NCBI GenBank assembly: GCA_963576565.1
Contig: OY755038.1
Coordinates: 10,555,756 to 10,619,755, forward strand
Reading direction: 5' to 3'
Source: Aspidapion aeneum
Lineage: Eukaryota; Arthropoda; Insecta; Coleoptera; Brentidae
Length of the DNA stretch: 64,000 nucleotides
In this document: in pieces, positions 21,908 to 32,036 of the stretch
Layout: every line of letters begins with the position of its first letter
Position numbering within the stretch: position 1 is the stretch's first letter
Program-made: the position numbers and the translations under genes
Notes under the pieces: generated by a model
Database searches by the model: none
What the model saw: the letters and a program-made list of their open reading frames with translations, nothing else
Told to the model about the DNA's origin: nothing

Positions 21908-22827
21908 GGATGATTCTACCAAAAGTGGGCTATATGGATATCATTTTTGGTCATCCCCTTTAAATAACAGTACAGCACAGTAAATAATTTTGTTTTTTTT
22001 AAATTTATGTAACAAATTAGGTGTAAGCTAAGAAACATTTATTTTCCCGAATTTTAGGAATTATTGCATAAAAATTCCAGAGGGATGAGTACCAGAGGAA
22101 TGAGTTTTTTAATGGTTTTCCAATTTAAATCAAAATCTATTTAGACTACTTAACTTAAGTTTTATAGAAACAAAGTTCCTATACTTATAATTTTAAAACA
22201 ATCAACAAAAAAATTATACTATTGACATCAGTCGAATATTTACTTACCAGAGGGATGATAATTGAAGCGTTCCTTTTCGATTTCTCCGAAAAAAACTAAT
22301 TTTCTGCCGAAAATAAAAAAATCTATAACTTAAACCAAACTAAAGTTGACAATATCTGTCACAACTTGTCACCCTCACAAGTAAATTAGATATCCAGGGC
22401 CGTCTCTTTCTCTAGAAATTAACCGGTGGTATTCACAAATATTATGTTATTAAAAATGGAGCACGTTTAAAATTGTAAAATTTTCCGGAGAAGATCTAAA
22501 TTCGGATTTTCAAAAATATGACTGCAAACTTAAGTTTTATCAATTTTTTGATAAATAGTTAAGACTTGGTTAAATATTATTTATTAGGATATTTTTTTCA
22601 ATTTGAGTTTTTAATATTTGGTTTGGGACTACACCAGAGGAATAAGGTATTTGCTTTTTAAAAAAAAAAAATTATAAACTTGCAATTTTTTTTATATATT
22701 AAACTCAAATGCTCCATAAAGAAAACATTTCGTTTTAAATCTTATAACTAAAACTATGCTTCATTTGCAGTCTGTGTTTGAAAAATATGCATTCCCACTC
22801 CACAGCACCATTTTTGTAGAATCATCC
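21908..22827. mobile_element. TIR element with 4-bp TSD (family S), copy 1
   Basis: Ends are GGATGATTCTACCAAAA on the left and the inverse of GGATGATTCTACAAAAATGG on the right. Flanks are ATTT on both sides (21904-21907 and 22828-22831). A colinear copy lies at 41954-42850 with different 4-bp flanks. A motif of the form CCAGAGGRATGA is repeated inside, near 22078, 22091, 22248 and 22634. No coding frame is kept. A 4-bp TSD rules out hAT and mariner; the superfamily is undetermined. Confidence 0.85.
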
Positions 22828-22910
22828 ATTTACTGGGCTCAAAGATATATTTGTTTAATCAATATTTATTTTTTTCTGTGTATTTTAATAAGCATTTTTT
22901 ATTTTTTCAG

Positions 22911-23181
22911 AGCTAACAAAGGGTCTATGGTGGACACAGAAACTCCGGAGTCTGACCTTAGTGCAGGCACAGAGACTCCGGAGAGCGATCAGGACAGCAG
23001 AATGTGGGACAACCGGTGGGACAGCATGTGGGACGCGGCGGCGGACTGCCAGGACTGCCCCGGCCCACCGCCGGAATTCCTTTTGCCTCCCCCGCCTCGG
23101 CCTCCCTCCCTGCAACCCGCAGGGAATTCCATACATTGCACGGATGATCCGATGTACCTTGAGACTTGTGATGCTTTACCC
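22911..23181 (+). CDS. Internal coding exon of an unrecognised host gene
   Basis: A pyrimidine-rich tract ending TTTTTTATTTTTTCAG precedes 22911, and CCC|GTAAGTAAT follows 23181, giving strong acceptor and donor sites. The open frame enters after one base of a split codon and leaves at a codon boundary, encoding 90 residues. The product begins ANKGSMVDTETPESDLSAG, is acidic and Ser/Thr-rich with a TETPESD repeat, has a WDNRWDSMWD motif, then a proline-rich PGPPPEFLLPPPPRPPS stretch, and ends DDPMYLETCDALP. The exon is about 60% GC in AT-rich surroundings. Composition suggests a disordered, perhaps cytoplasmic region. I do not recognise the gene. Neighbouring exons are not visible in this window. 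Confidence 0.7.
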
Positions 23182-25530
23182 GTAAGTAATTAATTTTAGT
23201 TATTTATTTATAGAAAGGGTTTTTTTGACATGTGTCAAATTATATTTATTATTTTTCTCCTTTTAAAGCCCATCTGAAAAAAAGGGTTTATGTGAGTAGA
23301 TCACCCGGCCCGGACTGGCGCGGCCGAAGACAGAAAACCTTTTTCTTTCTTTAATTTCACTTGTTGTTTATATTTTTAAGGCCTGGCATTATTTGCAATT
23401 TAGTATTTGAGAATTATATTGGGAATCGCCCATTGTGATCAGAAATTTTAACACACGAAACGGTGATCTCATGTTTTCAGACGTTGATACTTTACGTCTA
23501 ATTTGAGTTTTCATACCTTTGACAGTGGAAAGGAAGAATTATAGAGATCAGTTGAATGACTTGGTGAGTTAATACCCTGACAGTTTCTCGTTCTTGTATT
23601 GAGATACCGCACACATGCATAGATGAAAGTTTTACGAAAATTTATGTATGGAGTCCTTGCTGAAGACAGAAAACTTTTTCTTATTTTTCTTTCTTTAATT
23701 TCCATTAATGTTTATAGTTTTAGGTCCTTGCATTATTTGCAATTTGGTATTTGAGAAGTTTAGAATAACTTGAGAAAACACAACTTGTTTTTTTCTGGTT
23801 ACGGGGCCCTTGGGCCTGCTCTTACGCGGGGGCTCTTACGTACCCAGTCCCAACGACACACAGGATTGCTTATTTCTATTTAACTCTATGTTAGCGTCGC
23901 TCAAGCGAGACGAACACTGCCTGCTTACGTCACCAGCGGACCAGTTGCTTTGTTTCTAATGAGTGTTCGTATGATTTTAAGGTGTTTTTGACGTTTTTAT
24001 CTCCGTTTTTTTGCATTTTTTCATTAATTTGACTGTGCGGTTGATTATTTAGGAGGTAAATAAACCTTTGGAAATGTGAATTAAGTGAATTGATAAAAAG
24101 AAAGCACATTAATTTATTGTTAAAATAAAAGCTTTGTGTTCCCTCTTTTAGTGTAGAAATATAAATATATATACTTTTGTATTATTATATTTATATAAAC
24201 TTTGAATTTTTTTTTGGATTTTTGGAAACTCCTTGCTTATTAAATTAATCACATTGAAGAAAATTGGTAATTATGCCGTAAACGTACTTCTTTTATTAAA
24301 CTGATTTTTGGAAAGTTTATTTTGTAATTTATAGAAGTTTTCAGAAACATGTTACAGGAGAAGGAGTGAAAACGGGCGCTGGGTGGGATAAGCACAACTC
24401 ATAACACAAACAATGTAAATCATTTGAAAAAAAAAATTATGAAAATCTATTGATTTAAAGCATAAGAAGTTAAAAAACACATCTTATTTGGCTGTTTTCT
24501 CCAAAAACTGACTGGTTTTTGACATAATAATATAAAAAATATTGCAATTTTAGATCTGTAATATCAAACAAATACCTTTTTGTTACTACATAATATAAGT
24601 GTATTTTTTTATATCCGCAACAGAAACAATACATTATACATCTAATGATTTAAATTGATTAAACTTTTAGAAAAAATCCTACTTCTATTCTAAAACTTTC
24701 AACTATTTAAAAAAGAAACTCCAACATATCGTCTGGTAGGAAAATTCAGCTCTCAGAGCAAACTCTTGATTTATCAAATCATTTGTTTTGAATGAATTAA
24801 ATTATTAATTATATTTACTAACACGAATAAAAAATTTGTTTGCAAATAAGCAAGAAAAAAGCGGGAAAAACTCACGATTGCAATATGTATTAAATAAACC
24901 GCGCTGAGCAGAGGTCCACTAGTGACGTAAGCAAGGCGCCGCCTACCGCTGAAAGATTCGACTGTGTTTATAATCGTTGACCCAGTCCGACCCTGTAGAG
25001 CACTTGCCGAGGCTCCCACCAAAATTGTTTTGCATGAAAAAGAAAGCCCGTAAAAACTTAGTTGACGTGATTTTGCTTTTTTGGAAAAAAATAAAAAATT
25101 ACCAGAATGAGGCACCATTTTATTTAAAGCCTCCATCCTATATTTAATTTATATTTAAGTAATTTTGTTCTCTTTTATGTTTTGTTTCAATTCGGTATTT
25201 AAACTCGGCATATAAATTTACTGTTCTATCCCGGTTTAAGTTTTTGTGATAACATGAAATTGGATTAATTTAAAACACATCATTTGTAAAAACTCACCAT
25301 CTGCTTTAGGAGAGATTAAAAATGAAACGTAGGGGACATTTTATTTTATTGCGTCTACAAAAAGCTGCCTGGTGACGCACATGTCGGTAATCTGCAGTTA
25401 CGTATGTACGTAATACCTAATACTTTTTAAAAATTTATATTTTCTTTTTTTTTTCTTTTTACATTTAACATTTAAATGATAAAATTGACTTTTCATTCCA
25501 TGATAAACTGTAGTCGTCGTTACGCTCATG
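23182..25530. other. Presumed intron downstream of the exon
   Basis: Mostly AT-rich with no repeat partner elsewhere in the window. Two nearly identical CGAAGACAGAAAACCT/GAAGACAGAAAACTT blocks near 23325 and 23660 form a ~335-bp-spaced duplication followed by TTTCTTTCTTTAATTT. A GC-richer patch at 23805-23945 and one at 24900-25020 have no clear splice sites or conserved frames. No further exon is supportable. Confidence 0.4.
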
Positions 25531-26088
25531 CTGGGCTGTCAAAACGGATGGGCCACGATTCTCTACTTTGTTGACGTCACACGGGGGCTGATTTTTTTTG
25601 ACGGGCACGTCACGACACAGCTGATTGTCGTTAAAATATTGAAGTTCGAATGACGGTTCATGAATTTTTTTAAAGATAAAGCCGGTTTTGGGATTGTTTT
25701 TACTATATTCTTGTAGAACAATTTTTTTTAAATGCATAGTAATCTTTAATTTTTCAGAGCCACTTCATCAGCTCACACAAAAATTAAATTTAAAGCAGAA
25801 GTATTTCAGTTGGCATGCGGTATATGGCGGGTAATTTGAACTCAAAATAAGGAATGCTAAATCTTAAAGATTTTAACCTTTTAATCATCTTGTATCCATA
25901 CAAATGTTTGGTGGAATATCGGGATGGTGTCTGAGAATATTTTACTTAATTTCGTGGAAATCTGTAGTGCCATTTTGAAAATATCATAAAAAAACTTCTG
26001 ACCTCCCATAAGACCCAATGTAAAAGTCAGCCCCCCGAGAACAGCTGATTTTTTCAGGGTCGTGGCCTCTATTTTTTTGTTGGCCTTG
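25531..26088 (+). mobile_element. 7-bp-TSD element (family E), copy 2
   Basis: Start CTGGGCTGTCAAAACGG and end TTGTTGGCCTTG, 558 bp. Flanked by GCTCATG on both sides (25524-25530 and 26089-26095), a perfect 7-bp duplication. It faces copy 3 in the opposite orientation 119 bp away. It contains the same GCCACGATTCTC…GGGTCGTGGCC internal inverse-like landmarks as other copies. Confidence 0.88.
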
Positions 26089-26207
26089 GCTCATGCAAAA
26101 AACTTTATCTTGGTGACGCTATTATCGTTGTTTGATCCTCGAACAACGTTAATATTAATTAAACCTAGAGCGGCCCTCGCATGATCAGTCTGTGAGAGTT
26201 GTTAAAC

Positions 26208-26816
26208 CAAGGCCAACAAAAAAATACAGGCCACGACCCTAAAAAATCAGCTGTTCTAGGGGGGCTGACTTTTACATTGGGTCTTATGGGAGGTCAGACA
26301 TTTTTTTATGATATTTTCAAAATGGCACTACAGATTTCCGCGAAATTTGAGTGAAATATTCTCAGACACCATCCCGATATTCCACCAAACTTTTGTAAGG
26401 ATGCAAGATGATTAAAAGGTTAAAATCTTCAAGATTTAGCATTACTTATTTTGAATTCAAATTATCTGCCATGTACCGCATGCCAACTGTTATATTTGAC
26501 ATGTATTTGACTTCGTCATCTGTGTTTGTCACATTCGCTTTTGCTTTAAATTTAATGCTAGTGTGAACAAATAAAGCGGCTCTAAAAAATTAAGGATTAC
26601 TATACATTAAATAAAAATTGTTCTGCAAGACTATAGGAAAAACAATCTCAAAACCGGCTTTATTTAAAAAAAAACAAATATTCATGAACCGTCATTCCAA
26701 CTTCAATATTTTAAAGAAAATCAGCTGTGTCGTGACGTGACCATCAAAAAAAAATCAGCCCCCGATGTGACGTCAACAAAGTGGAGGAGCGTGGCCTGTT
26801 CGTTTTGATAGCCCTG
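26208..26816 (-). mobile_element. 7-bp-TSD element (family E), copy 3
   Basis: Starts CAAGGCCAACAAAAAAAT and ends TTTTGATAGCCCTG; it is the inverse of copies 1 and 2 over its full 609 bp. No matching flanking duplication is visible (GTTAAAC left, AACGGTT right), so the flank was altered or the copy moved by rearrangement. Confidence 0.85.
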
Positions 26817-27232
26817 AACGGTTATCAAAGTTGTCAACATTTTAAGCAGTCCCAAAACTCCCCAACACGTTCTATAAACTCCATAATACAGAATAAAAAA
26901 TACTACTAAATGTTTTTACCTACAACACTATCAATAATATATAGACATAGCGTTCGATAAACGATACCTATTATGTATTATAAATACAAAATTTCACCCC
27001 AGAAAATGTATTTCATATTTTGGACAGATGTTTAATATATTATAAAAGAAAGGGGGAGGTTGTCAAAAACGACCGCGCACCGTGTCGAGAATCAATCGAA
27101 TGCGATATAAACCTGTCACTCAAAAAACGTGGCGTTTTTAAACAGAGTAGGTCGTGTTTCTTTTGATTGTGAGTGATGGTAACGCGAACTCCTGACATGA
27201 CATTTGAAAATATGAAATAAATGTTTTAAAAG
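26817..27232. other. Unassigned segment
   Basis: No repeat partner or gene recognised. Confidence 0.35.
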
Positions 27233-28045
27233 TTGGTCTGTGCCGTGTTAGTACTAAGGACACTCATTGTAAAGGCAAGCTTTATAGGAAGCGAAGGAAG
27301 CTTACTAACTTTTCGCAAACAAATCAAATCTGATGAATCTTTATATGTTCAGTTCAATGGAAAGTCTATACCAGTTTTAGAATTTACAGATTTCTTAGGA
27401 ATAGATAAATTAAAAAACAAACTTAATAGCTCTTGTGCTGTTATAAGACGCCTTAGAGATCTGGTTTCATTTGACAGTCTTAAAACATACTATTATGAAA
27501 GTATACATAGTGTTTTGTCCTATGGTATTATTTTTTTGGGGGTCCTCCTCTTTTGCAATGGATGTTTTCCCAACGCAAAAAAGAATCATGAGGTGTTTAC
27601 TAAAACTTAAACCAGGCACTTCATGTGCTCAGCACTTCAACAGACTAAGAATACTGACAGTGCCATCTATATATTTCCTACAACTTGTTATTTTTTCCAA
27701 CAAATAGTGACAGACTGTTGAAACCAGACCCAGAGCTGAGCTCGCTATTCCTATGCATAGATCAACATTTTTTGAAAAGGGACCATTTTATAGAGCTATA
27801 AAAGCCTACAACAGTTTACCAACAGAGATCAAATCAATTGAGAATGAAATAAAATTTAAAAACGCTACAAAAAACTATCTTTACCAAAAATGTTTCTACG
27901 TATTTATTTAAGTATTTTACTTACTAATTTAAAAATGAAATAACATATTGTCCCAACTATTTTGTAAAAATTTTTGACGTTGCTTTGTCAAACATTGTTT
28001 TGATTTTGTCGGCAAAAAATGTTTTGAGTTTGAGTTTGAAGCTAA
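27233..28045 (+). pseudogene. LINE 3' end (Jockey/CR1-type RT C-terminus)
   Basis: Translation in two frames gives VLEFTDFLGIDKLKNKLNSS, CAVIRRLRDLVSFDSLKTYY, then SVLSYGIIFLG, then after a frameshift FAMDVFPTQKRIMRCLLKLK and HFNRLRILTVPSIYFLQLVI. Beyond the next stop comes YNSLPTEIKSIENEIKFKNA. T-x-F-L-G-I…A-x-x-x-x-I-R-R-L…YYxxxHSVxSYGIIFWG…QKRxxRxLL is the conserved region after the RT catalytic core. A short TTTGAG repeat at about 28025-28042 fits the microsatellite-like 3' tails of CR1-type LINEs. The RT motifs are absent (5' truncated). Confidence 0.82.
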
Positions 28046-28047
28046 CG

Positions 28048-28156
28048 TCAGGCTTTCTATTTTTTGGTTATTATTTTTGACGTTTTCCTCTGTTTCGCAT
28101 TGGCGGTTCTGTTTTATTTTGAAGATGTTGTTTTACACAGTATGAAGGTACCTAAG

Positions 28157-28194
<38 letters not shown>

Positions 28195-28326
28195 CATTAT
28201 TAAATAAATCTTTAGACTGTGTTAAAACCACATTTTTAAAATAACAACAAGCCGCCAATGCGAAACCGAGGAAAACATGTCAAAAATTATAACCAAAAAA
28301 ATGAAAATCAGAGTTAGGCTTCGCTA
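28048..28326. mobile_element. Foldback MITE with (TA)n loop
   Basis: Arms of about 110 bp (28048-28155 and 28210-28326) are inverted copies. They share TTTTTTGGTTAT on the left and ATAACCAAAAAA on the right, plus CGCATTGGCGG and CCGCCAATGCG, and TTTACACAGT and ACTGTGTTAAA. The loop contains a pure TA array at about 28158-28192. It could fold into a long hairpin. It is non-coding. Confidence 0.8.
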
Positions 28327-28489
28327 CCTGTAAAGCTTGCTTGACGATGAGTGACCTTAGTTAGTACAGGCTTTGCTTTCAAAATTGGAGTAAAATGGAT
28401 AAGAGAAATAATACTTTATTTAAAGCATTATCAGGTTCTTCTCAAAAGTAGTATATTTAACAAAAGTAAATGGTTTGACTCACAATATA

Positions 28490-29112
28490 CAGGGTGTCCC
28501 AACTAAAGGTAACAGAGTTGTTTTTGGGTATTTTTTATGCGAATTTGGAGAAACGCTCGGACACGTCGATTTTGTTTGCGAGGGAGACACTTTTTGGCTC
28601 TCTTGAAATTTTTGTAATAAGCACCATCTTCGAGGGGTATACTTACCCCAATATTTTGAATAGGAAAAGTGGTCTAGTTATACCTTGTTTTGAAGCCCTC
28701 GTGAATGTCTTTACAACCCTGTAAAAATTTCAAAAATCTATCTTTGAGTTTCTTCAAACTTTTAAATTTAACATAGACTTGTAAAATAAAAATTTAATTA
28801 TAATTTTATAGTTTTCGGTTTTAATTTTTAGTTTATCTCTCCATGTTAATTTTAAAAATTTATAAGCAAATATCTCAAAAACTAAACGATGGATTTCGAA
28901 ATTTTTACACGGTTGTAAAGATATTCACAAGAACTACAAAACAAGGTATTACTAGACCCACTCTTCCTCAAAATGTAGGAGTAAAGTATACCCCTCAAGA
29001 TAGACAAAAAGTGTCCCCCTTGCAAACAAAATCGATGCGTCCGAGCGTTTCTCCAAATTCGCACGAAAAATATCAGAAAACACCTCTGTTACCTTTTAGT
29101 TGGGACACCCTG
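28490..29112. mobile_element. Foldback MITE with CAGGGTGTCCCAAC ends
   Basis: Left end CAGGGTGTCCCAACTAAAGG and right end GTTGGGACACCCTG are flanked by TA on both sides (28488-28489 and 29113-29114). Inverted similarity runs about 270 bp into each arm, leaving a spacer of roughly 80-100 bp near 28765-28840. Open frames on both strands are shadows of the arms. TA flanks suggest Tc1/mariner mobilisation; the mobilising transposase is not in the window. Confidence 0.85.
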
Positions 29113-29114
29113 TA

Positions 29115-29512
29115 CAGTGAAACCTCCTATAAGCGGACACTCACGGTTCCGTCGATTTTTTCCGCTTATTGGAGGTGTCCGCTTAAGAGAGGGAACTGCG
29201 AAATATTATAATCAATAAAAATAAACACAGCAGTCCCGCCGAAGAAAATATTTTTGTAACTACGACAGAAGTATTTAGTCTCCGCATTAAAACGGAAAGA
29301 GGGAATTCCCCGGTCGCAGAGTGTATTGTTGCCAACATACTACATAATATTTATGCACATGTCGTGTAACCAAAAAAAAAATGTCCGAGTCCGGTTACTA
29401 GAGTGTCCGGTTATAGGAGGGAATTTTACATGTCAAGGCATAGGCGAGAGCTTGTTTCCAACAAATTTGTCCGCCTAAAGGGAGTGTCCGCTTAATAGAG
29501 GAGTCCGCAAGG
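29115..29512. mobile_element. pogo/Tigger-like element (GCGGACACTC ends), copy 1
   Basis: Starts CAGTGAAACCTCCTATAAGC directly after the TA that closes the foldback MITE. The body and right subterminal GGGAGTGTCCGCTTAATAGA match the copies at 36870 and 57526. The right tip is lost (GGAGTCCGCAAGG, then TA-rich DNA). It lacks the transposase segment present in copy 2. Confidence 0.8.
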
Positions 29513-29946
29513 TATATATAAAAAAAATCATATAATATAAAAAGTTTAACCCTCACTTTTTCGTTTTAGAGATACAGAGCGTCAAAGTTTTTAAACATAT
29601 GAAATTTGGTGATTTCGTGTAATAGATACCTACAATAATCAGATAAAAATGATTTTGAAAAAAATATTGAGGCACATTTTTTTCAAGAACTGTTTTTTTA
29701 TACATTCTTATAAAATTTTATATATCAAAGGCAATATTTTTGTTCATATTTTGTGTTATCGAGTTATACTCCAAAAAACCTGCGCCGCAATTTTTTTTCC
29801 AGTGTGCTCCCCCCGCCCCCCACTATATATGCCACTGAACATACCAAACAACCTGTTTTTATACGGCAAATTTCAATTAAGAGACCATAACCTCATAATT
29901 TAGTGATGTGATATAGATTTATCATATTAAAGTTCTCGCGTATAAT
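29513..29946. other. AT-rich segment with a lone hAT-like end
   Basis: CAGTGTGCTCCCCCC near 29800 and TATATGCCACTG ending near 29837 form a short G/C-rich, hAT-like terminus pair only about 40 bp apart, perhaps a heavily deleted MITE. The last 7 bases are the TSD of the P-like element. Confidence 0.4.
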
Positions 29947-30261
29947 CGCAGCCTTCGTAAACTAACGAGCCACGAACCAGAAAAGGCAACATCGCAAATT
30001 GGCCGGCTGGGAGGCCGATATTTACATGGGAGATATAAACATCTGCTATTTGTTTTGATTGTAGTTTGGCGATTTTGTATTTTTTTTTGTACAAACTAAT
30101 AAACTGTGTTTAGGCGTGTTACATTTAATTTTTAAAACAAACAAAACATTTGGAAATCAATATCAGTGGCTATTATTCATGATAAAAAATATGTAACAAA
30201 ACCTAGAATAAACAGAAGAGAAATTACTTTTAAACAATTTGTGAGAACAACCCTAAAGTTC

Positions 30262-30418
30262 GATTCATAGTACCGTGAAGTAAGCAGTATGAAGTGAGCA
30301 GTAAGAAATAAAAATGGTTCCTTTCTTACTGCTAAGTTATTACTGTCAAGTTTGAACAACAGGATGTTTGTGGGATAGTTTCTTATGTCTGACTGCTTAC
30401 TTTACAGAACTATGAATC
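30262..30418. mobile_element. Small MITE, 157 bp
   Basis: GATTCATAGTACCGTGAAGT at the left and ACTTTACAGAACTATGAATC at the right are inverted repeats of about 27 bp with few mismatches. AAGTAAGCAGT and its inverse are included. No TSD is obvious. It lies inside the P-like element. Confidence 0.6.
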
Positions 30419-30439
30419 TAGTTTAAGTGGTAACATGTT

Positions 30440-31300
30440 AATTTAAACTTTAAATGAACTTACCTTTTTTTCTATCTATTCTATTTAGCCTTCGTCAATC
30501 CATCTTTGGCCAAGTTCTCCAGTTTACAATACATTTGTTCCATCAATCATCTTTCTGTCTGATAATATGACCGGCAAATTTCCATTTTAATTTTGCTACT
30601 TCTGCTCTGACATCCCTTACTTTTGTTTTATTTCTTATCAATTCATTCCTTTTTCTACCTGTTAGCTTTACATGTAACATTTGTCTTTCCATTGATCTTT
30701 GGGCTTTTGTTACCTTATCCATGTTTGATTTTGTAAGTGTCCAGGTCTGGGATTCATAGGTAAGTACAGGAAGGATACATTGGTTATACACTTCCGTTTT
30801 GAGGTACTGAGGATATTTTTTATTTCTTAATATATTGCTTAATTTACCGAATGCTGTCCAGGCCAATCTTACTCGTCTCTTGATTTCAGCTGTTTGCTTT
30901 TCTTTTTTCAGTTTAATAATTTGTCCCAGGTCCTATATATTCCTCTACTTGTTCTATTTTCTTTTAGATTGATTGATATTATCAGCATATCTTGGTGGTT
31001 CAGAATTGTCCGTTTACTTTGATGCCTATTTCTTCCCAATCTAAGCTTTTAAAAACATCTTCTAGGGCCTGGTTAAATAATTTAGGGAATATTGTGTCAC
31101 TCTGACACCTCTTCTTATGAGGATTGGCTTGGTTCCTCTGTGGATTTTGATTAATGTTGTTGCTTCACTAAATATATTGGCTATTAAGTCTGTATATCTG
31201 TGATCTATTCGGCTATTAATTAAAGATCTTTTACTGCCCAGTGCTCAATGCTATCGAAAGCTTTTTCGAGTCTATAAACACAATATATATTTATATATAT
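30440..31300 (-). pseudogene. LINE (RTE-like) 3' half inserted in the P-like element
   Basis: Read on the minus strand: LEKAFDSIEHWAVKDLLINS (motif A region with the aspartate), then GTKPILIRRGVRQSDTIFPK (motif B-like), then LDWEEIGIKVN and a lost YADD. After a gap come AWTAFGKLSNILRNKKYPQY, PVLTYESQTWTLTKSNMDKV, RNELIRNKTKVRDV and KWKFAGHIIRQKDD. The order and motifs match the RT and C-terminus of RTE-like insect LINEs. Several stops and deletions make it inactive. It separates the THAP segment from the left TIR. Confidence 0.85.
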
Positions 31301-31304
31301 TTCC

Positions 31305-31689
31305 ATACCCTCCCTTTCTTCAATTTTTTTTCGCCTGTCGTCAGGATTTTCTCTTACTGGAGGTTTGGGGTTTGACATATACTCGGGTTGAGATTCAAAT
31401 AGCCGAGGTATTGCCCCATTGTTTAACTTAGGGAATGTTAGTGGCACCTCCTTTTGTACTCCCTCTTTATCCCTAATTATCTCGGTTCTAACAACGTCAC
31501 TTTTGTTAAAATGTTTCCAACAAACCACTGAACATGCAGTCACAACATAATCTTCTCTGTGAATGGCCCGAAGCCAAGCATTTTTTAAGTCATTTTCTTT
31601 TGGGAAGCGTTAGTTGTTTGGTGGCCCTCTTCATTAACCACAGATGCATAGTTACTTTTGCAACCGGGTACACAACACTTTCGCGGCAT
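31305..31689 (-). pseudogene. THAP zinc-finger domain (one frameshift)
   Basis: From the ATG at 31689 (minus): MPRKCCVPGCKSNYASVVNE, then after a one-base frameshift near 31620 RFPKENDLKNAWLRAIHRED, then YVVTACSVVCWKHFNKSDVV, and later GAIPRLF. All THAP signature elements are present: the CxxxC pair (CVPGC), the FP, the invariant W (NAWL), the CxxH pair (CWKH) and the AVPxxF-type motif (AIPRLF). THAP domains bind DNA through this C2CH zinc site. The downstream part is cut off by the LINE. Context inside long TIRs favours a transposase origin over a cellular THAP gene. Confidence 0.85.
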
Positions 31690-32036
31690 TTTAAAATTTA
31701 AAAAGAAAAAACAAAACAATACAAAAATTCCAAACAAAAACAAACATCTAACCTCACTTATTACCGGTGTACAAAATGTCTTTTTTACACAGCTTTTATT
31801 AGGTAGGTAATATAATTTTAAGTTCACCACACATCTGACTAAAACCAGAACAGTTTTTTTATTTGGTAACGCGATTTTAAATATACTAAAAGTTTAAAAA
31901 AAAACATTATCTGCGCAGAAACGGCTAGTAACTAGCGTGGTGGGCGACGCACGTGAACGAAAATGAAGGGCCTCCAGGCTGTGTTGCCGTTTCTTCTGGT
32001 TCGTGGCTCGTTAGTTTACGAAGGCTGCGGTATAAT

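Larger units (their letters stand above)
29947..32029 (-). mobile_element. P-superfamily-like element: 36-bp TIRs, 7-bp TSD, THAP ORF
   Basis: Terminal inverted repeats start CGCAGCCTTCGTAAACTAAC and are identical for 36 bp at the two ends. They continue with one 3-bp indel through GGCAACA. GTATAAT flanks both sides (29940-29946 and 32030-32036). The right half encodes a THAP domain reading away from the right end (31305-31689, minus). About 0.85 kb of the interior is a later LINE insertion (30440-31300) and a small MITE lies at 30262-30418. P-superfamily transposases carry N-terminal THAP domains, and 7-8-bp TSDs are usual for them, so a P-like origin is the best reading. The catalytic part is missing. 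Confidence 0.75.

Noticed and set aside
22756..22910. ATG at 22756 as the start of a 145-residue protein ending after the exon
   Set aside because: This ATG lies inside the transposon end at 21908-22827 and the frame then crosses a polypyrimidine tract and acceptor site. The exon is internal.
22961..23185. Alternative frames over the host exon (+ frame from 22961, and a minus frame 22885-23136)
   Set aside because: GC-rich DNA leaves several frames open; only the frame in phase with the flanking splice sites spans the full exon and gives plausible composition.
28843..29211. 122-codon open frame in the foldback MITE
   Set aside because: It runs through the MITE arm into a Tigger element, has no motif and is mirrored on the other arm.
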